From an uncultured Massilia sp. (GTDB lineage: Bacteria; Pseudomonadota; Gammaproteobacteria; Burkholderiales; Burkholderiaceae_D), in contig CAJYXO010000094.1 in assembly GCA_913778765.1 (NCBI GenBank), positions 24,260 through 88,259 on the forward strand: a stretch of 64,000 nt of DNA, read 5' to 3'. Made by a program: the position numbers and the translations under genes. Numbering within the stretch: the stretch's first letter is position 1; every line of letters starts with the position of its first letter. Positions 1-10,640 of the stretch are shown piece by piece. The notes beneath the pieces were generated by a model. That model was given only the letters and a program-made list of their open reading frames with translations, did no database searches and was not told the origin of the DNA.

Positions 1-2
1 TC

Positions 3-2018
3 CTGGTCACCATCATCGCGCTGTGGCGCAATGCCGGCAGCGGCGCCATCGCCTCCAGCCAGACCCAGATCGCCAGCGAAGCCCTGATGCACTCGCAGCG
101 CGTCGGCAAGGCCGCGCCGAACGCGATGCAGGGCAATCCCGACGCTTTCGCCCAGCTGCAGGACAGCCGCATCACGCTGGGCCACGACCTCGGCCTGCTG
201 GCCCGCGGCGGCGTCTTCAACACCAACGACATTCCGGCCGCCGCCGGCGATACCGCGCGCCAGCTCGCCAAGGTGAGCGCCAAATGGAAGGTGTCGGACG
301 CCGCCGCCGCCAGCATCCTCAAGATGAAGCCCGAGCTAATCGGCTTCGACAAGAGCCTGAAGCAGCTCGACATCCTGTCGCCGGAAATGCTGGCGCTGAC
401 GGAAGAGATCCTCACGCAGCGCACCGCCAGCGGCGGCAGCGCGCGCGAACTGGCGGCGCTCGGCCGCCTGATGATGCTGACCCAGCGCCTGTCGCGCAGC
501 GCCAGCGAATTCCTGACCTCGGGCGGCATCACCCCGGAAACCGCGTTCCAGATGGGCCGCGATACCGCCACCTTTCGCGCCACCGTCGACGGCCTGCTGA
601 ACGGGAACGCCCAGCTCGGCCTGGCGCCGCTGCGCGAAGACTACCTGCGCGCCAAGCTGGAAGAAGTGCAGGGCAAATTCGAGGTATGCCAGAAGGTCGT
701 GGCCTCGTTCCTGAACAACCTGTCCGACCTGACCGCCGCCAAGGCCGCCGAACAGACCATCTTCCGCGACAACGAAGAGCTGCGTTCGCAACTGTCGGCG
801 CTGCAGAGCGATTTCCGCAGCGGCGAAGGCAACAAGGGTCCGTGGTTCTGGCTGCTCGTGACGGCCTCGATCTTCACGCTGGCGATGGCCGGCAGTATCT
901 CGCGCGTGATGCTGCAGGACTCGCGCAACCGCACCCGCGGCGCCGACGCGCGCCGCCAGGAAGCGGAAGCGATGCGCCTGCTGGCCCAGGCCAAGGAAGA
1001 GGAAGCCAAGGCCACCAACGACCAGAACCAGGCGGCAATCCTGCGCCTGATGAACGAACTGCAGGAAGTGGCGGACGGCGACCTGACCGTCTACGCCACC
1101 GTGTCCGAGGACATCACCGGCGCGATCGCCGACTCGGTCAACTACACGGTCGAGGAACTGCGCGGCCTGGTGGTGCGCGTCATCGACACCGCCGGCAAGG
1201 TGACCCAGGCGTCGGATACGGCGCAGAAGATTTCGAGCGACCTGCTGGTCGCGGCCGGCCAGCAGGCCCGCGAGATCCAGGACACCTCCAGCACCATGCT
1301 GCGCATGGCGGGCGAGATCACGGACGTATCGCAGTCGGCCAACGAATCGGCCGAGGTGGCGCGCCAGTCCGTCGCCGCGGCGGAACAGGGCGCGACCGCC
1401 GTGCAGAACGCGATCAAGGGCATGGGCGAGATCCGCGAGCAGATCCAGGAAACCTCGAAGCGCATCAAGCGCCTGGGCGAATCCTCGCAGGAGATCGGCG
1501 AGATCACCGAACTGATCTCCGACATTACCGAGCAGACCAACGTGCTGGCGCTGAACGCGGCGATCCAGGCCGCATCGGCCGGCGAGGCGGGCCGCGGCTT
1601 CTCGGTGGTGGCCGAAGAGGTGCAGCGCCTGGCCGAACGCTCGGGTTCCGCGGCCAAGCAGATCGGCGCGCTGGTGCGCACCATCCAGACCGATACCCAC
1701 GACGCCGTCGCCGCCATGGAAAAGTCGACCCAGGGTGTGGTCGAGGGTGCGCGCCTGTCCGACGCCGCCGGCGCCGCGCTGGCCGACATCTCGCGCGTGT
1801 CGAACCGCCTGGCCGAGCTGATCCAGGATATTTCGACCGCGACCGGCATGCAGGCGACGTCCGCGAACGGGGTGGCGCACAATATGCAGCATATCCTGGC
1901 GATCACCGGACAGGCGCAGGACGGCACGCAGCAGACTGCGTACTCGGTCCGCGAACTGGCCATGCTGGCCCAGGAGCTGAAAAACTCGGTGTCGCGCTTC
2001 CGCGTCTCCGCCGCTTAA
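3..2018 (+). CDS. pilJ: Type IV pilus methyl-accepting chemotaxis transducer PilJ (5' truncated)
   Basis: The reading frame is open from the window edge, so the N-terminus and first membrane helix lie upstream; 671 residues are visible. An all-helical periplasmic sensor region comes first. A transmembrane segment follows (residues about 278-300, around [19 protein letters not shown]), then a HAMP-like region and a long coiled-coil signalling domain. The hairpin tip ([31 protein letters not shown], about residues 510-540) is the conserved part of methyl-accepting proteins. PilJ senses surface or pilus state and controls the CheA-like kinase encoded just downstream, which feeds twitching motility or cAMP control in the Pil-Chp pathway. 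The next gene starts 9 bases after the stop, which supports one operon. An ordinary flagellar chemoreceptor is less likely given that hybrid-kinase partner. Confidence 0.88.
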   Translation: MVTIIALWRNAGSGAIASSQTQIASEALMHSQRVGKAAPNAMQGNPDAFAQLQDSRITLGHDLGLLARGGVFNTNDIPAAAGDTARQLAKVSAKWKVSDAAAASILKMKPELIGFDKSLKQLDILSPEMLALTEEILTQRTASGGSARELAALGRLMMLTQRLSRSASEFLTSGGITPETAFQMGRDTATFRATVDGLLNGNAQLGLAPLREDYLRAKLEEVQGKFEVCQKVVASFLNNLSDLTAAKAAEQTIFRDNEELRSQLSALQSDFRSGEGNKGPWFWLLVTASIFTLAMAGSISRVMLQDSRNRTRGADARRQEAEAMRLLAQAKEEEAKATNDQNQAAILRLMNELQEVADGDLTVYATVSEDITGAIADSVNYTVEELRGLVVRVIDTAGKVTQASDTAQKISSDLLVAAGQQAREIQDTSSTMLRMAGEITDVSQSANESAEVARQSVAAAEQGATAVQNAIKGMGEIREQIQETSKRIKRLGESSQEIGEITELISDITEQTNVLALNAAIQAASAGEAGRGFSVVAEEVQRLAERSGSAAKQIGALVRTIQTDTHDAVAAMEKSTQGVVEGARLSDAAGAALADISRVSNRLAELIQDISTATGMQATSANGVAHNMQHILAITGQAQDGTQQTAYSVRELAMLAQELKNSVSRFRVSAA

Positions 2019-2027
2019 GAACAATCC

Positions 2028-5000
2028 ATGACCCAGATCTCGCCCCTGCCTTCCAGCTCGTCCACCGCCGCGGCCCCGTTCGACACCGGCCCCCTGTCCT
2101 GGGTGATCGGCGAGATCCGCGACGCCCTCGAGCGTTCGGCCAAGGCGCTGCAGGACGCGGCGGGACGCAGCCCGGAAGCCCAGCCGACCCTGCTGCTGCA
2201 CGCGAAAACCCACCTGCACCAGGCTCACGGCGCGCTGCAGATGGTCGACGTCGAGGGCGTCGACCGCCTGACCGCCGCCGCCGAGCAGGCGCTGGACCGC
2301 TTCAAGGACGGCTCGCCGGCGGTCAGCGGCGAACATGCCGAGACGGTGGCCGAGGCGTATCGGGCGCTGGTCGAATACCTGGAAGAGCTGCTGGGCGGCG
2401 CGGCGCAGCAGCCGGTGCGCCTGTTCCCCTACTACCGCGCGCTGCAGGAGCTGCTGGGCGCGGAGCGCGTGCATCCGGGCGAGATGCTGGTGTTGAATCA
2501 GGGCGCGCTCTCCCCGCCGGCGTTTGCCGGCGAGGAGAGCGCCGCGCCGGACCTGGCGGCCTGCCGCGCGCGCTTCGAGAAAGCGCTGCTGCCCTTCCTG
2601 AAGAGCGGCAGCGTCGATGCCGCCGGCGAGATGCGCGAGGCGCTGGCGCCGATCGCGCGCGCGCAGCGCGAAGCACGCCCCTACGCCTTCTGGCTGGCGA
2701 TGCAGACCGTGGCCGACCTGGCCGCGCGCGGCCAGCTGGGCAGCGACATCTACCTGAAACAGCTGCTCGGCCAGATCAACCTGCAGCTGCGGCGCCTGGT
2801 GCAGGGGCATACCAGCCTGCCCGAAGCGATGCTGCGCGACGCCCTGTTCTTCGTGGCCCAGGCGAGCGAAGCGACGCCGGACGCGCGCCTGCTGCGCGAT
2901 GCCTACGGCCTGGACGGCCAGGTGCCGCGCGATTACCTGGAACGCCGCTACGGCCGCATCGACCGCGAGGCGCTGAAGGATGCCAAGGAGGCGCTGGCCC
3001 AGACCAAGGAGGGCTGGGATCGCATTGCCAGCGAAGGCGCGCCGGCGCAGGAGAGCGAGTTCGACGCCTCCCTGTCCAAGCTGGCCGGCGCCAGCGAAAA
3101 GCTGGGCGCCCCCCAGCTGGCGCAGCTGCTGCGCGAACTGGGCGATGCCGCGCGCCAGGCCGTGACCGGCGGAAGCAGTGACCAGTTCAGCATGGAGATG
3201 GCGGCGGCGATGCTGTTCGTCGAGCACGGGCTCGACCAGGTGCGCCAGCTGCCCGAGGATTTCGGCCAGCACGCCGAGGCCGTTGGCCAGCGCCTGCTGG
3301 CGCTGGCGCAGGGCGAGACGCCGCCCGAAGCGCCGGTCTGGCAGGGCGAACTGGCGCGCGAGCTGCAGCAGGGCCAGACCGTGGCCGTGCTGGCGGGCGA
3401 GATCCGCACCGGCCTGCGCCAGGTCGAAAAACTGATCGACGAATACTACGAGAACCCGGCGCGGGTCGATGCGCTGGAACAGGCCGACCCGCTGCTGCAC
3501 CAGCTTGCGGGTGCGCTGTCCATCCTCGACCAGGACCAGGCCGTGCGCGCCTGCAGCCACGTGCGCGAACGCGTGCGGGAGCTGGCCGCCGGCGGCGTCG
3601 ATGAGGCGGCGCGCGGGGCAGTGCTGGAAAACCTGGCCCAGAACGTCGGCGCGCTCGGCTTCTTCATCGATGCGCTGGCGCAGAACGTCGAGACGGCGCG
3701 CCGCCGCTTCCGCTTCGACGCCGGCGAAGGGCTGTTCCGCGAGCTGCCTTTCGATGCGCCGGCCGAGCCGGTCGCCGAACCCGCGCCCGCAGCCGCGATG
3801 CCGGCGGCCGCGCCGGCGCCGCTTGCGGCCGCCGAGGCGCTGCCCGCCGAAGCCGATGGCGATGCCGCGATCGAAGCCGAGCTGCTGGAAATCTTCATCG
3901 GCGAGGCGCAGGAAGTCCTGGCCGTGGTGGCGGACACGCTGCCGGCCGCGCACGCCAACCCGGACAGCCAGGAAACCCTGACCCGCCTGCGCCGTTCCTT
4001 CCACACGCTGAAAGGCAGCGGCCGCATGGTCGGCCTGGAACAGTTCGCGCACGCCGCCGCCGCCGTCGAAAAAACCATGAACCTGTGGCTGGCCGAATCG
4101 CGCGCCGCCACGCCGGATCTGCTGGCCCTGCTGGACCGTGCGCATGCCGACCTGTCGGCCTGGGTGGCGGAACTGGCTGCCGGCGCCCGCCCGGCGCGCA
4201 GCGGCGAGCCGCTGGCCGATGCCGCTGCGCGGGTGCAGGAGGGTGGGGCGTTCGTGATGGACGAGGCGCCGGCGCCGCAGGACGAAACCGCGCTGCCGCC
4301 GAACGTGGTCGCCTTCCCGCTGGCCGAAGGGAACCTGAAGCGCATCGGCGGGCTCGAGATCCCGCTGCCGCTGTATAACATCTACCTGGGCGAGACCGAC
4401 GAGTTGCTGAACGTGCTGGCGCGCGACTTTGCCGACTGGCGCGCGGACCCGCTGCGCGCGGTGTCGGCGCAGGCGCTGAAGGCGGCGCACACGCTGGGCG
4501 GCACCTCGGCCACGGTCGGCTTCCACGCGCTGCGCGAGATCGCCTTCGCGCTGGAAGAAGCGCTGCAGGTGGCGATTCCGCCGCTGACGGAAGAGCAGCG
4601 CCTGCTGCTCGACGACACCGTGGACCGCGCACGCATCATGCGCCAGGTGTTCTCGCTGGGCGAGCTGGCGCCGGCCCAGCCGGAACTGCTGGCGCGCCTG
4701 CTGGCCCTGCGCGACGAACTGGGCCGCAAGAAGGCCGACAGCGTGTTCGAGGGCGCCGATGCCGAGCTGGCGCAGCGCCTGGATGCGCTGTTCGCCGCCA
4801 CCTACGACAGCATCCTGGCCGACCCGCCGCTGCCGGGCGGGCCGCTGCCGGTGCCGGAGACGTCGGCACTGCCGGCGCCGGGCCTGCGCGCGGCCGAGCC
4901 GCAGCCGGTCGATCCGGCCGTGGCCGCCGTCGACGACCTGTTCGATTCGTATTTCGACGACCCGTTTGCCGCGCCCAGCCTGGAACAGGCGGTGGCGCCT

Positions 5001-7433
5001 GAATCCGAAGCCGTGCCGGAACCGGAGCCGGAGGCGGAACCCGACACCGCGCTCGAACTGCCGGCCGAGCCGGCGCCCGCTCCCGAACCCGAGCCGGCGC
5101 CCGAGCCCGCATTCGACGGCGCCGCCAGTTTCGACACCACCCTCGACGACGAACTCGCCGCCGCCGAATCCGTAGCCGCCGTGCTGGAAGCCGAAGCCGA
5201 ACCGGAACCGGTGCTGGCCGCCGAGCCGGTCTTCACCGACGAGCTGGACCCGGACCTGCTGCCGGTCTTCATGGAAGAAGCGGCCGACCTGCTGCCGCAG
5301 ATCGGCAAGGACCTGCGCCAGTGGCAGCAGGCGCCGGGCGAGCACGCCGTCGCCCATGGCCTGCTGCGCGCCCTGCACACCGTGAAGGGCAGCGCCCGCA
5401 TGGCCGGCGCGATGCGCCTGGGCCAGCACACGCATGCGCTGGAAACCCAGGTCGAGAACATGCTGCACGCCGGCACCACCAGCGCGGCGGCCTTCGACGA
5501 ACTGCTGGCCAACTACGACCAGGCGCTGCTGCTGTTCGAACAGCTGCAGCAGCCGGGCGGCCAGCCGGCGGCCCTGGCCCCGGCCGAGACGACCGGTACG
5601 CCGGCCGCGGCGCCATCGCAGGACCGGCGCCAGTCCGACGTGCGCGCGCCGCTGGTGCGGGTGCGCGCCGACATCCTCGACCGCATGGTCAACCAGGCCG
5701 GCGAGGTCTCGATCAGCCGGTCCAAGCTGGAGACCCAGGTCGGCTCGCTGAAGGCCTCGCTGGCCGATTTCTCGGACAACCTGGGGCGCCTGCGCCGCCA
5801 GTTGCGCGAGGTCGAGATGCAGGCCGAATCGCAGATCGCTTCGCGCCTGTCGATTGCCGGCGAACGCGAATTCGACCCGCTCGAATTCGACCGTTTCACG
5901 CGCCTGCAGGAACTGACCCGCATGATGGCCGAGAGCGTGAACGACGTCGCCTCCTTCCACGACGGCCTGTCGCGCACGGTGGAAGCCGCGGTCGAGGACC
6001 TGGCCGCGCAGTCGCGCCTGACGCGCGAGCTGCAGCGCGACCTGATGCGGGTGCGGATGGTGCCCTTCGCCAGCCTGTCCGAGCGCCTGTTCCGGGTCGC
6101 GCGCCAGACCGCCAAGGAGACCGACAAGCGCGTCAACCTGGACATCCGCGGCGGCGCCGTCGAGATCGACCGCGGCGTGCTGGAACGGATGGCGGCGCCT
6201 TTCGAACACCTGCTGCGCAACGCCATCGTGCACGGCGTCGAGCCGCGTGAGCGCCGCGCGGCGAACGGCAAGCCGGACACCGGCGAGCTGCTGGTTCAGG
6301 TCAGCCAGCAGGGCAACGAGGTGCAGATCCGCTTCGCCGACGACGGCGCCGGCCTGGACCTGGCGCGCATCCGCGCCAAGGCGCAAGCGAACGGCCTGCT
6401 CGATGCAAGCGGGCAGGTGAGCGATGCGGACGTGACCGACCTGATTTTCGAACCGGGCTTCTCGACCGCGGATGCGCTCACCGAACTGGCCGGCCGCGGC
6501 GTCGGCATGGACGTGGTGCGTTCCGAAGCGCGCGCCCTTGGCGGACGCGTGGAAGTGGTCAGCGAACCTGGCCGCGGCGCCGCCTTCACCATCCACCTGC
6601 CGCTGACCCTGGCCGTCAACCAGGTGGTGCTGGTGGCCAGCGGCCCGAAGACCTATGCCTTGCCGGCCAACCTGGTCGGGACGGTAGCGCAGGTGCGCGA
6701 CGGCGAACTGGCGGCCGCGCATGCGGCAGGCACGATCGCCGTGCAGGGCGAGCAGGTGGCGCTGCGCTATCTGCCGGACCTGTTGGGCGAGCCGGGCGCG
6801 GCCAGCGGCGCGCGTTCGTCGCCGGTGCTGGTGCTGGGCAGCGGCGCGAACCGTCTGGCGCTGCAGGTCGACGAAGTCCTGGGCAACCGCGAGGTCGTGC
6901 TGAAGAACGTCGGCCCGCAACTGGCGCGCATGCCCGGCATCGCCGGCGCCACCGTGCTGGGTTCGGGCGAGATCGTGCTGATCCTGAATCCGCTGCTGCT
7001 GCCGGCCCATGGCCAGCCACGACAGCGGGTACAGGCGGCAGCGCCGACGCAGGAAAGCCGGGGCGCCACCGTCATGGTGGTCGACGATTCGCTGACCGTG
7101 CGCCGCGTCAGCCAGCGCCTGCTGGAGCGCGAAGGCTACCGCGTGCTGCTGGCCAAGGACGGCGTCGAAGCGCTCGAACTGATGCAGGCGCCGGAGACGC
7201 GGCCCGACCTGATGCTGGTCGATATCGAGATGCCGCGCATGGACGGTTTCGACCTGACCCGCAACGTGCGCGGCAACGAGGCCACGAAGGACATCCCGAT
7301 CATCATGATCACCTCGCGCACCGCCGACAAGCACCGCAACCACGCGCTGGGCCTGGGTGTGAATGCCTACTTCGGCAAGCCCTTCCAGGAAGATGTGCTG
7401 CTGGCGGCGATCGCCGGCTTACTTGCCGCCTGA
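2028..7433 (+). CDS. pilL: Hybrid CheA-like histidine kinase/response regulator of the Pil-Chp system (PilL/ChpA type)
   Basis: 1801 residues. Histidine phosphotransfer sites are visible at H659 (HTLKGSGRM) and H1117 (HTVKGSARM). A third, degenerate site is at H821 (HTLGGT). An Ala/Pro/Glu-rich linker (about residues 940-1070) separates the domains. A CheA-type dimerisation and HATPase core follows (HLLRNAIVHGVEP about 1393-1406, DDGAGLD, GRGVGMDVV). A CheW-like domain spans about 1528-1661. A C-terminal receiver domain (about 1681-1801) has phospho-acceptor D1732 in LVDIEMPRMDG and the conserved Lys in FGKPF. It should autophosphorylate under PilJ control and pass phosphate to PilG/PilH-type regulators, which are not in this window. 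Its 3' end overlaps the convergent photolyase gene by 15 bases. Confidence 0.9.
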   Translation: MTQISPLPSSSSTAAAPFDTGPLSWVIGEIRDALERSAKALQDAAGRSPEAQPTLLLHAKTHLHQAHGALQMVDVEGVDRLTAAAEQALDRFKDGSPAVSGEHAETVAEAYRALVEYLEELLGGAAQQPVRLFPYYRALQELLGAERVHPGEMLVLNQGALSPPAFAGEESAAPDLAACRARFEKALLPFLKSGSVDAAGEMREALAPIARAQREARPYAFWLAMQTVADLAARGQLGSDIYLKQLLGQINLQLRRLVQGHTSLPEAMLRDALFFVAQASEATPDARLLRDAYGLDGQVPRDYLERRYGRIDREALKDAKEALAQTKEGWDRIASEGAPAQESEFDASLSKLAGASEKLGAPQLAQLLRELGDAARQAVTGGSSDQFSMEMAAAMLFVEHGLDQVRQLPEDFGQHAEAVGQRLLALAQGETPPEAPVWQGELARELQQGQTVAVLAGEIRTGLRQVEKLIDEYYENPARVDALEQADPLLHQLAGALSILDQDQAVRACSHVRERVRELAAGGVDEAARGAVLENLAQNVGALGFFIDALAQNVETARRRFRFDAGEGLFRELPFDAPAEPVAEPAPAAAMPAAAPAPLAAAEALPAEADGDAAIEAELLEIFIGEAQEVLAVVADTLPAAHANPDSQETLTRLRRSFHTLKGSGRMVGLEQFAHAAAAVEKTMNLWLAESRAATPDLLALLDRAHADLSAWVAELAAGARPARSGEPLADAAARVQEGGAFVMDEAPAPQDETALPPNVVAFPLAEGNLKRIGGLEIPLPLYNIYLGETDELLNVLARDFADWRADPLRAVSAQALKAAHTLGGTSATVGFHALREIAFALEEALQVAIPPLTEEQRLLLDDTVDRARIMRQVFSLGELAPAQPELLARLLALRDELGRKKADSVFEGADAELAQRLDALFAATYDSILADPPLPGGPLPVPETSALPAPGLRAAEPQPVDPAVAAVDDLFDSYFDDPFAAPSLEQAVAPESEAVPEPEPEAEPDTALELPAEPAPAPEPEPAPEPAFDGAASFDTTLDDELAAAESVAAVLEAEAEPEPVLAAEPVFTDELDPDLLPVFMEEAADLLPQIGKDLRQWQQAPGEHAVAHGLLRALHTVKGSARMAGAMRLGQHTHALETQVENMLHAGTTSAAAFDELLANYDQALLLFEQLQQPGGQPAALAPAETTGTPAAAPSQDRRQSDVRAPLVRVRADILDRMVNQAGEVSISRSKLETQVGSLKASLADFSDNLGRLRRQLREVEMQAESQIASRLSIAGEREFDPLEFDRFTRLQELTRMMAESVNDVASFHDGLSRTVEAAVEDLAAQSRLTRELQRDLMRVRMVPFASLSERLFRVARQTAKETDKRVNLDIRGGAVEIDRGVLERMAAPFEHLLRNAIVHGVEPRERRAANGKPDTGELLVQVSQQGNEVQIRFADDGAGLDLARIRAKAQANGLLDASGQVSDADVTDLIFEPGFSTADALTELAGRGVGMDVVRSEARALGGRVEVVSEPGRGAAFTIHLPLTLAVNQVVLVASGPKTYALPANLVGTVAQVRDGELAAAHAAGTIAVQGEQVALRYLPDLLGEPGAASGARSSPVLVLGSGANRLALQVDEVLGNREVVLKNVGPQLARMPGIAGATVLGSGEIVLILNPLLLPAHGQPRQRVQAAAPTQESRGATVMVVDDSLTVRRVSQRLLEREGYRVLLAKDGVEALELMQAPETRPDLMLVDIEMPRMDGFDLTRNVRGNEATKDIPIIMITSRTADKHRNHALGLGVNAYFGKPFQEDVLLAAIAGLLAA

Positions 7434-8864
7434 CGTGTCGCGCAAGGCGCCGAAGCGCGCCAGCGTCGCGGCGCGCGCCTGTTCGTGATCGACGATGGGA
7501 TGCGGGTAATCGCGTCCCAGCACCAGGCCGGCGCGCTCCAGCAGGGCCGGTTTCGCCAGCCACGGCGCATGGATCGCCGCGCCTTCCAGCTTGCCCAGTT
7601 GCGGCAGCCAGCGGCGGATGAAGGCGCCGTCGGGATCGAAGCGCTTCGATTGCGTGACCGGATTGAAGATGCGGAACCAGGGCTGGGCGTCGCAGCCGGT
7701 CGATGCCGCCCACTGCCAGCCGCCGTTGTTCGACGACAGCTCGTAGTCGTTCAGCTTTTCCGCAAAATAGCGTTCGCCGCGCAGCCACGCGATGCCGAGG
7801 TCCTTGGTCAGGAAGCTGGCCGTCACCATGCGCAAACGGTTGTGCATGAAACCGCTGCGGTTCAGCTGCGCCATCGCCGCATCGACCAGCGGATAACCGG
7901 TGCGGCCTTCGCACCAGGCGGCGAAGGCTTCGTCGGCCCGCGCGCCTTCTTCCCACACCACCTTGTCGAACGCGGCCTTGAAGGACTGCGTCACCACGCG
8001 CGGGTGGCGCTGCAGGATCATCATGTAGAACTCGCGCCAGATCAGTTCCGACAGCCAGGTCCTGGCGCCGTCGCCGGTTTTATCGGTCAGCAGCCGCACC
8101 AGGCGCCTGACCGACAGCGTGCCGAAGCGCAGGTGCACCGACAGCCGCGAGGTGCTGTCGAGCGCCGGGAAGTCACGCTGCACGTGGTAGGCGTCGATGT
8201 GCTGCAGGAAGGCGTCCAGCAATTGCCGGGCGCCGTGCATGCCGGCCGGTTCGACCGGTTCCGGATGGGGCGCGAAGCCCAGTTCTTCCAGCGCGGGTAG
8301 ACGATGCCCGGCGGGCGCTTTGGCCAGCGCGCCGGCCCAGGCTTCGGTCTCGAAGGGCTTCAGCGCTTCCGGATGCGCCGCCAGCCGCTTCAGCCAGGCA
8401 TTCTTGTAGGGTGTGAACACGGAAAAGGGGCCGCCGGCCTGGGTCAGCACCTCGTCCTTTTCGAAGACCACCTGGTCCTTGAAGGTCTGCAGGCTGCGGC
8501 CGTCTTCTCGCAGGCGCCGCTGGACTTCGCGGTCGCGGGCGATGGCGGCCGGTTCGTAGTCGTGGTTGGCGAATACCGATTCCGCATCCAGTTCGGCTGC
8601 CAGCTTCACGATCTCGTCTGCGGCGCGCCCATGGCGCACGATCAGGTAAGCTCCCCATGCACGCAGGCGGGCGTCGAGCTCGGCCAGGCTGGCATGGATG
8701 AACTGCACGCGGCGGTCGTCGCGCGGCAGGGCGGCCAGGATGTCGGTGTCGAATACGAAGACGCAAAAGACCTTGCTCGATCCGCGGAGCGCATGATGCA
8801 GCGCAGCATGGTCGTCGAACCGCAGGTCACGCCGGAACCAGACGATAGAGTTACTTAGAGCCAT
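7419..8864 (-). CDS. phrB: Deoxyribodipyrimidine photolyase (CPD photolyase, class I)
   Basis: 481 residues from the ATG at 8864, chosen because the protein then begins MALSNSIVWFRRDLRFDDHAAL, the usual family start, and a purine-rich GAAGAA lies just upstream. An in-frame start 12 codons earlier is possible. The N-terminal Rossmann-like domain binds the antenna cofactor. The C-terminal FAD domain carries TGYPLVDAAMAQLN, GFMHNRLRM, and an NNGGWQWAASTGCDAQPWFRIFNP-like stretch that forms the flavin and substrate pocket. It repairs UV-induced cyclobutane pyrimidine dimers using blue light. It is transcribed alone, divergently from yqgE, and converges on the pilL-like kinase gene. Confidence 0.93.
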   Translation of the reverse strand: MALSNSIVWFRRDLRFDDHAALHHALRGSSKVFCVFVFDTDILAALPRDDRRVQFIHASLAELDARLRAWGAYLIVRHGRAADEIVKLAAELDAESVFANHDYEPAAIARDREVQRRLREDGRSLQTFKDQVVFEKDEVLTQAGGPFSVFTPYKNAWLKRLAAHPEALKPFETEAWAGALAKAPAGHRLPALEELGFAPHPEPVEPAGMHGARQLLDAFLQHIDAYHVQRDFPALDSTSRLSVHLRFGTLSVRRLVRLLTDKTGDGARTWLSELIWREFYMMILQRHPRVVTQSFKAAFDKVVWEEGARADEAFAAWCEGRTGYPLVDAAMAQLNRSGFMHNRLRMVTASFLTKDLGIAWLRGERYFAEKLNDYELSSNNGGWQWAASTGCDAQPWFRIFNPVTQSKRFDPDGAFIRRWLPQLGKLEGAAIHAPWLAKPALLERAGLVLGRDYPHPIVDHEQARAATLARFGALRDTSGGK

Positions 8865-9058
8865 AAGTTTCTTCGGGTCATCTTTTGTGTGCGGAGTCAA
8901 TGCGATTGACCATTTTACTGTCTACCATTCTTTCGACCGGACGGCGCTTGGGACGTGGCTTCATGGCCGCGTAAGCAAATGGGTGTAAACTAGCGAAAAA
9001 TCCAAGCTTCGTTTGGACCACCAGCGGTCGAGAGAGTGAGCCAACAGAGAGTATGCGT

Positions 9059-9715
9059 ATGAAGAAAAGTAAGGTCGGCAAGCCTCTAACCATGCCCGGG
9101 ATGCCTTCGGCGTCCCCCGAGAGCCTGATGCACGCAGGCTCGGTCCAGTCTGAACTGAACCTGGCGAATCATTTCCTCATCGCCATGCCGTCGATGAATG
9201 ATCCGATCTTCGGCGGCACCGTCGTGTATATCTGCGAACACAACGACAAAGGCGTGCTCGGCGTCGTCATCAACAAGCCCACCGACATGACCATGGACGT
9301 GCTGTTCGACCGCATCGACCTCAAGGTCACGGATACCCTGCGTCCGAACGTGGTGGACGAGCCGATCATGTTCGGCGGCCCGGTGCAGGACGACCGCGGC
9401 TTCGTGCTGCATTCGCCCGGCGGCCGCTATTCGTCCTCGCTGAGCGTCACCGACGACGTCGCCTTCACCACCTCGATCGACGTGCTGGAAGCCGTCGCCA
9501 ACGGCACTGGCCCGCAGCGCATGCTGGTGTCGATCGGCTATGCCGGCTGGAGCCCGGGCCAGCTGGAAGAGGAAATCGCCCGCAACGGCTGGCTCACCGT
9601 GGGCGCCGATGCCAAGGTCCTGTTCGACCTGCCGATCGAGGAACGCTACACCGCCGCAATCAAACTGCTGGGCATCGATCCGCTCATGTTAGCGACGGAA
9701 GCCGGCCATGCGTAA
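9059..9715 (+). CDS. YqgE/AlgH family protein
   Basis: 218 residues. The ATG at 9059 is preferred because AGAGAG sits seven bases upstream; another in-frame ATG lies at 9053. The family core is clear: LANHFLIAMPSMNDPIFGGTVVYICEHNDKGVLGVVINKP, then MFGGPVQDDRGFVLH and GYAGWSPGQLEEEI. YqgE/AlgH proteins are widespread and have no settled biochemical role. As is common in proteobacteria, this gene sits directly before ruvX (18-base gap). It begins a plus-strand run continuing through the pyrimidine genes with short gaps or overlaps, so it is probably the first gene of that operon. Confidence 0.9.
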   Translation: MKKSKVGKPLTMPGMPSASPESLMHAGSVQSELNLANHFLIAMPSMNDPIFGGTVVYICEHNDKGVLGVVINKPTDMTMDVLFDRIDLKVTDTLRPNVVDEPIMFGGPVQDDRGFVLHSPGGRYSSSLSVTDDVAFTTSIDVLEAVANGTGPQRMLVSIGYAGWSPGQLEEEIARNGWLTVGADAKVLFDLPIEERYTAAIKLLGIDPLMLATEAGHA

Positions 9716-9733
9716 GGGGATCGTGTCCCTGTA

Positions 9734-10129
9734 ATGGTAGAGATCGTTTTCGGATTCGACTTCGGCGTGAAGCGCATCGGTATCGCGATGGGTAACACGC
9801 TGACCGGCCAGGCACAGCCCCTGTCCGTCATCAAGGCTGTCGACAACGCGACCCGCTTCAAGCTCATCGGCGACCTCATCGCGCAGTGGAATCCCACGCG
9901 CCTGGTGGTCGGCGAACCGCGCCATCCGGACGGCGCCGAGCACGACATGACCCTGCGCTCGCGCCGCTTCGCCAATCAGCTGCACGGCCGTTTCAGCCTG
10001 CCCGTCGACCTGGTCGACGAGCGCTACTCGTCTGCCGTGATCCCCGCCAAGCGCGGCGAGATCATCGACGCCAAGGCCGCCGCCATCATTTTGCAACAAT
10101 ACTTTGACGACCATGCCAACTCCTACTGA
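9734..10129 (+). CDS. ruvX: Holliday junction resolvase-like protein RuvX (YqgF)
   Basis: 131 residues, typical length. The RNase H-like nuclease fold is indicated by FGFDFGVKRIGIAMGNTL at the N-terminus, the VVGEPRHPDG segment (compare VVGLP-x-N in the family), and LVDERYSSAV near the C-terminus, which contribute the acidic active-site residues. YqgF proteins have been linked to 16S pre-rRNA 5'-end processing and tested as Holliday junction resolvases. The 3' end overlaps pyrR by 17 bases, suggesting translational coupling. Confidence 0.92.
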   Translation: MVEIVFGFDFGVKRIGIAMGNTLTGQAQPLSVIKAVDNATRFKLIGDLIAQWNPTRLVVGEPRHPDGAEHDMTLRSRRFANQLHGRFSLPVDLVDERYSSAVIPAKRGEIIDAKAAAIILQQYFDDHANSY

Positions 10130-10640
10130 ACCCGCCGGCGGCCACGACGCCGAGGCGCTGTACCGCAACCTGCTCGAGCAGGTGCGCGCCGGCCTCGAAG
10201 GCGTCTCCGATGCAGCCATCGTCGGCATCCACTCGGGCGGCGCCTGGCTGGCCGAACGGCTCGCCGCCGACCTCGGCCTGCAGCAGCGCCTCGGCTTCAT
10301 CGACGTCTCCTTCTATCGCGACGACTATGCGAAGAAGGGCCTGCATCCGGACGTGAAGCCGACCCGCATCGACTTCAACGTCGACAGCGCCACCATCCTG
10401 CTGGTCGACGACGTGCTGGAAACCGGCCGCACGGTGCGCGCCGCGATCAACGTGCTGTTCGACTATGGCCGTCCGCAGCGTATCATGCTGGCTGCGCTGG
10501 CCGACCGTGGCGGCCGCGAGCTGCCGGTCGCAGCCGATTTCGCCGGCGTCCGCACCACGCTGCAGCCGGGCCAGTCGCTGGCCCTGTCGCGCGACAGCGC
10601 CGGCCAACTCACGCTCACGATCGAAGACGACAATGCATAA
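10113..10640 (+). CDS. pyrR: PyrR: pyrimidine operon regulator / uracil phosphoribosyltransferase
   Basis: 175 residues from the ATG at 10113; a TTG nine bases earlier is in frame but less likely. The PRPP-binding loop [17 protein letters not shown] is intact, and the phosphoribosyltransferase core ([27 protein letters not shown]) matches PyrR. In Gram-positive bacteria PyrR binds pyr mRNA; in proteobacteria it is often mainly a phosphoribosyltransferase or an unproven regulator. It overlaps ruvX upstream and pyrB downstream by 8 bases. No obvious attenuator hairpin is visible before pyrB. Confidence 0.92.
   Translation: MPTPTEPAGGHDAEALYRNLLEQVRAGLEGVSDAAIVGIHSGGAWLAERLAADLGLQQRLGFIDVSFYRDDYAKKGLHPDVKPTRIDFNVDSATILLVDDVLETGRTVRAAINVLFDYGRPQRIMLAALADRGGRELPVAADFAGVRTTLQPGQSLALSRDSAGQLTLTIEDDNA

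Noticed and set aside
23..3181. A 1052-codon open frame on the plus strand at the window start
   Set aside because: It is a shifted-frame shadow of pilJ and the kinase; composition is Arg/Pro/Gly only.
336..7343. A 2335-codon open frame on the minus strand
   Set aside because: It is antisense to pilJ and the hybrid kinase, and is rich in Arg/His/Gln/Gly repeats typical of a high-GC antisense shadow.
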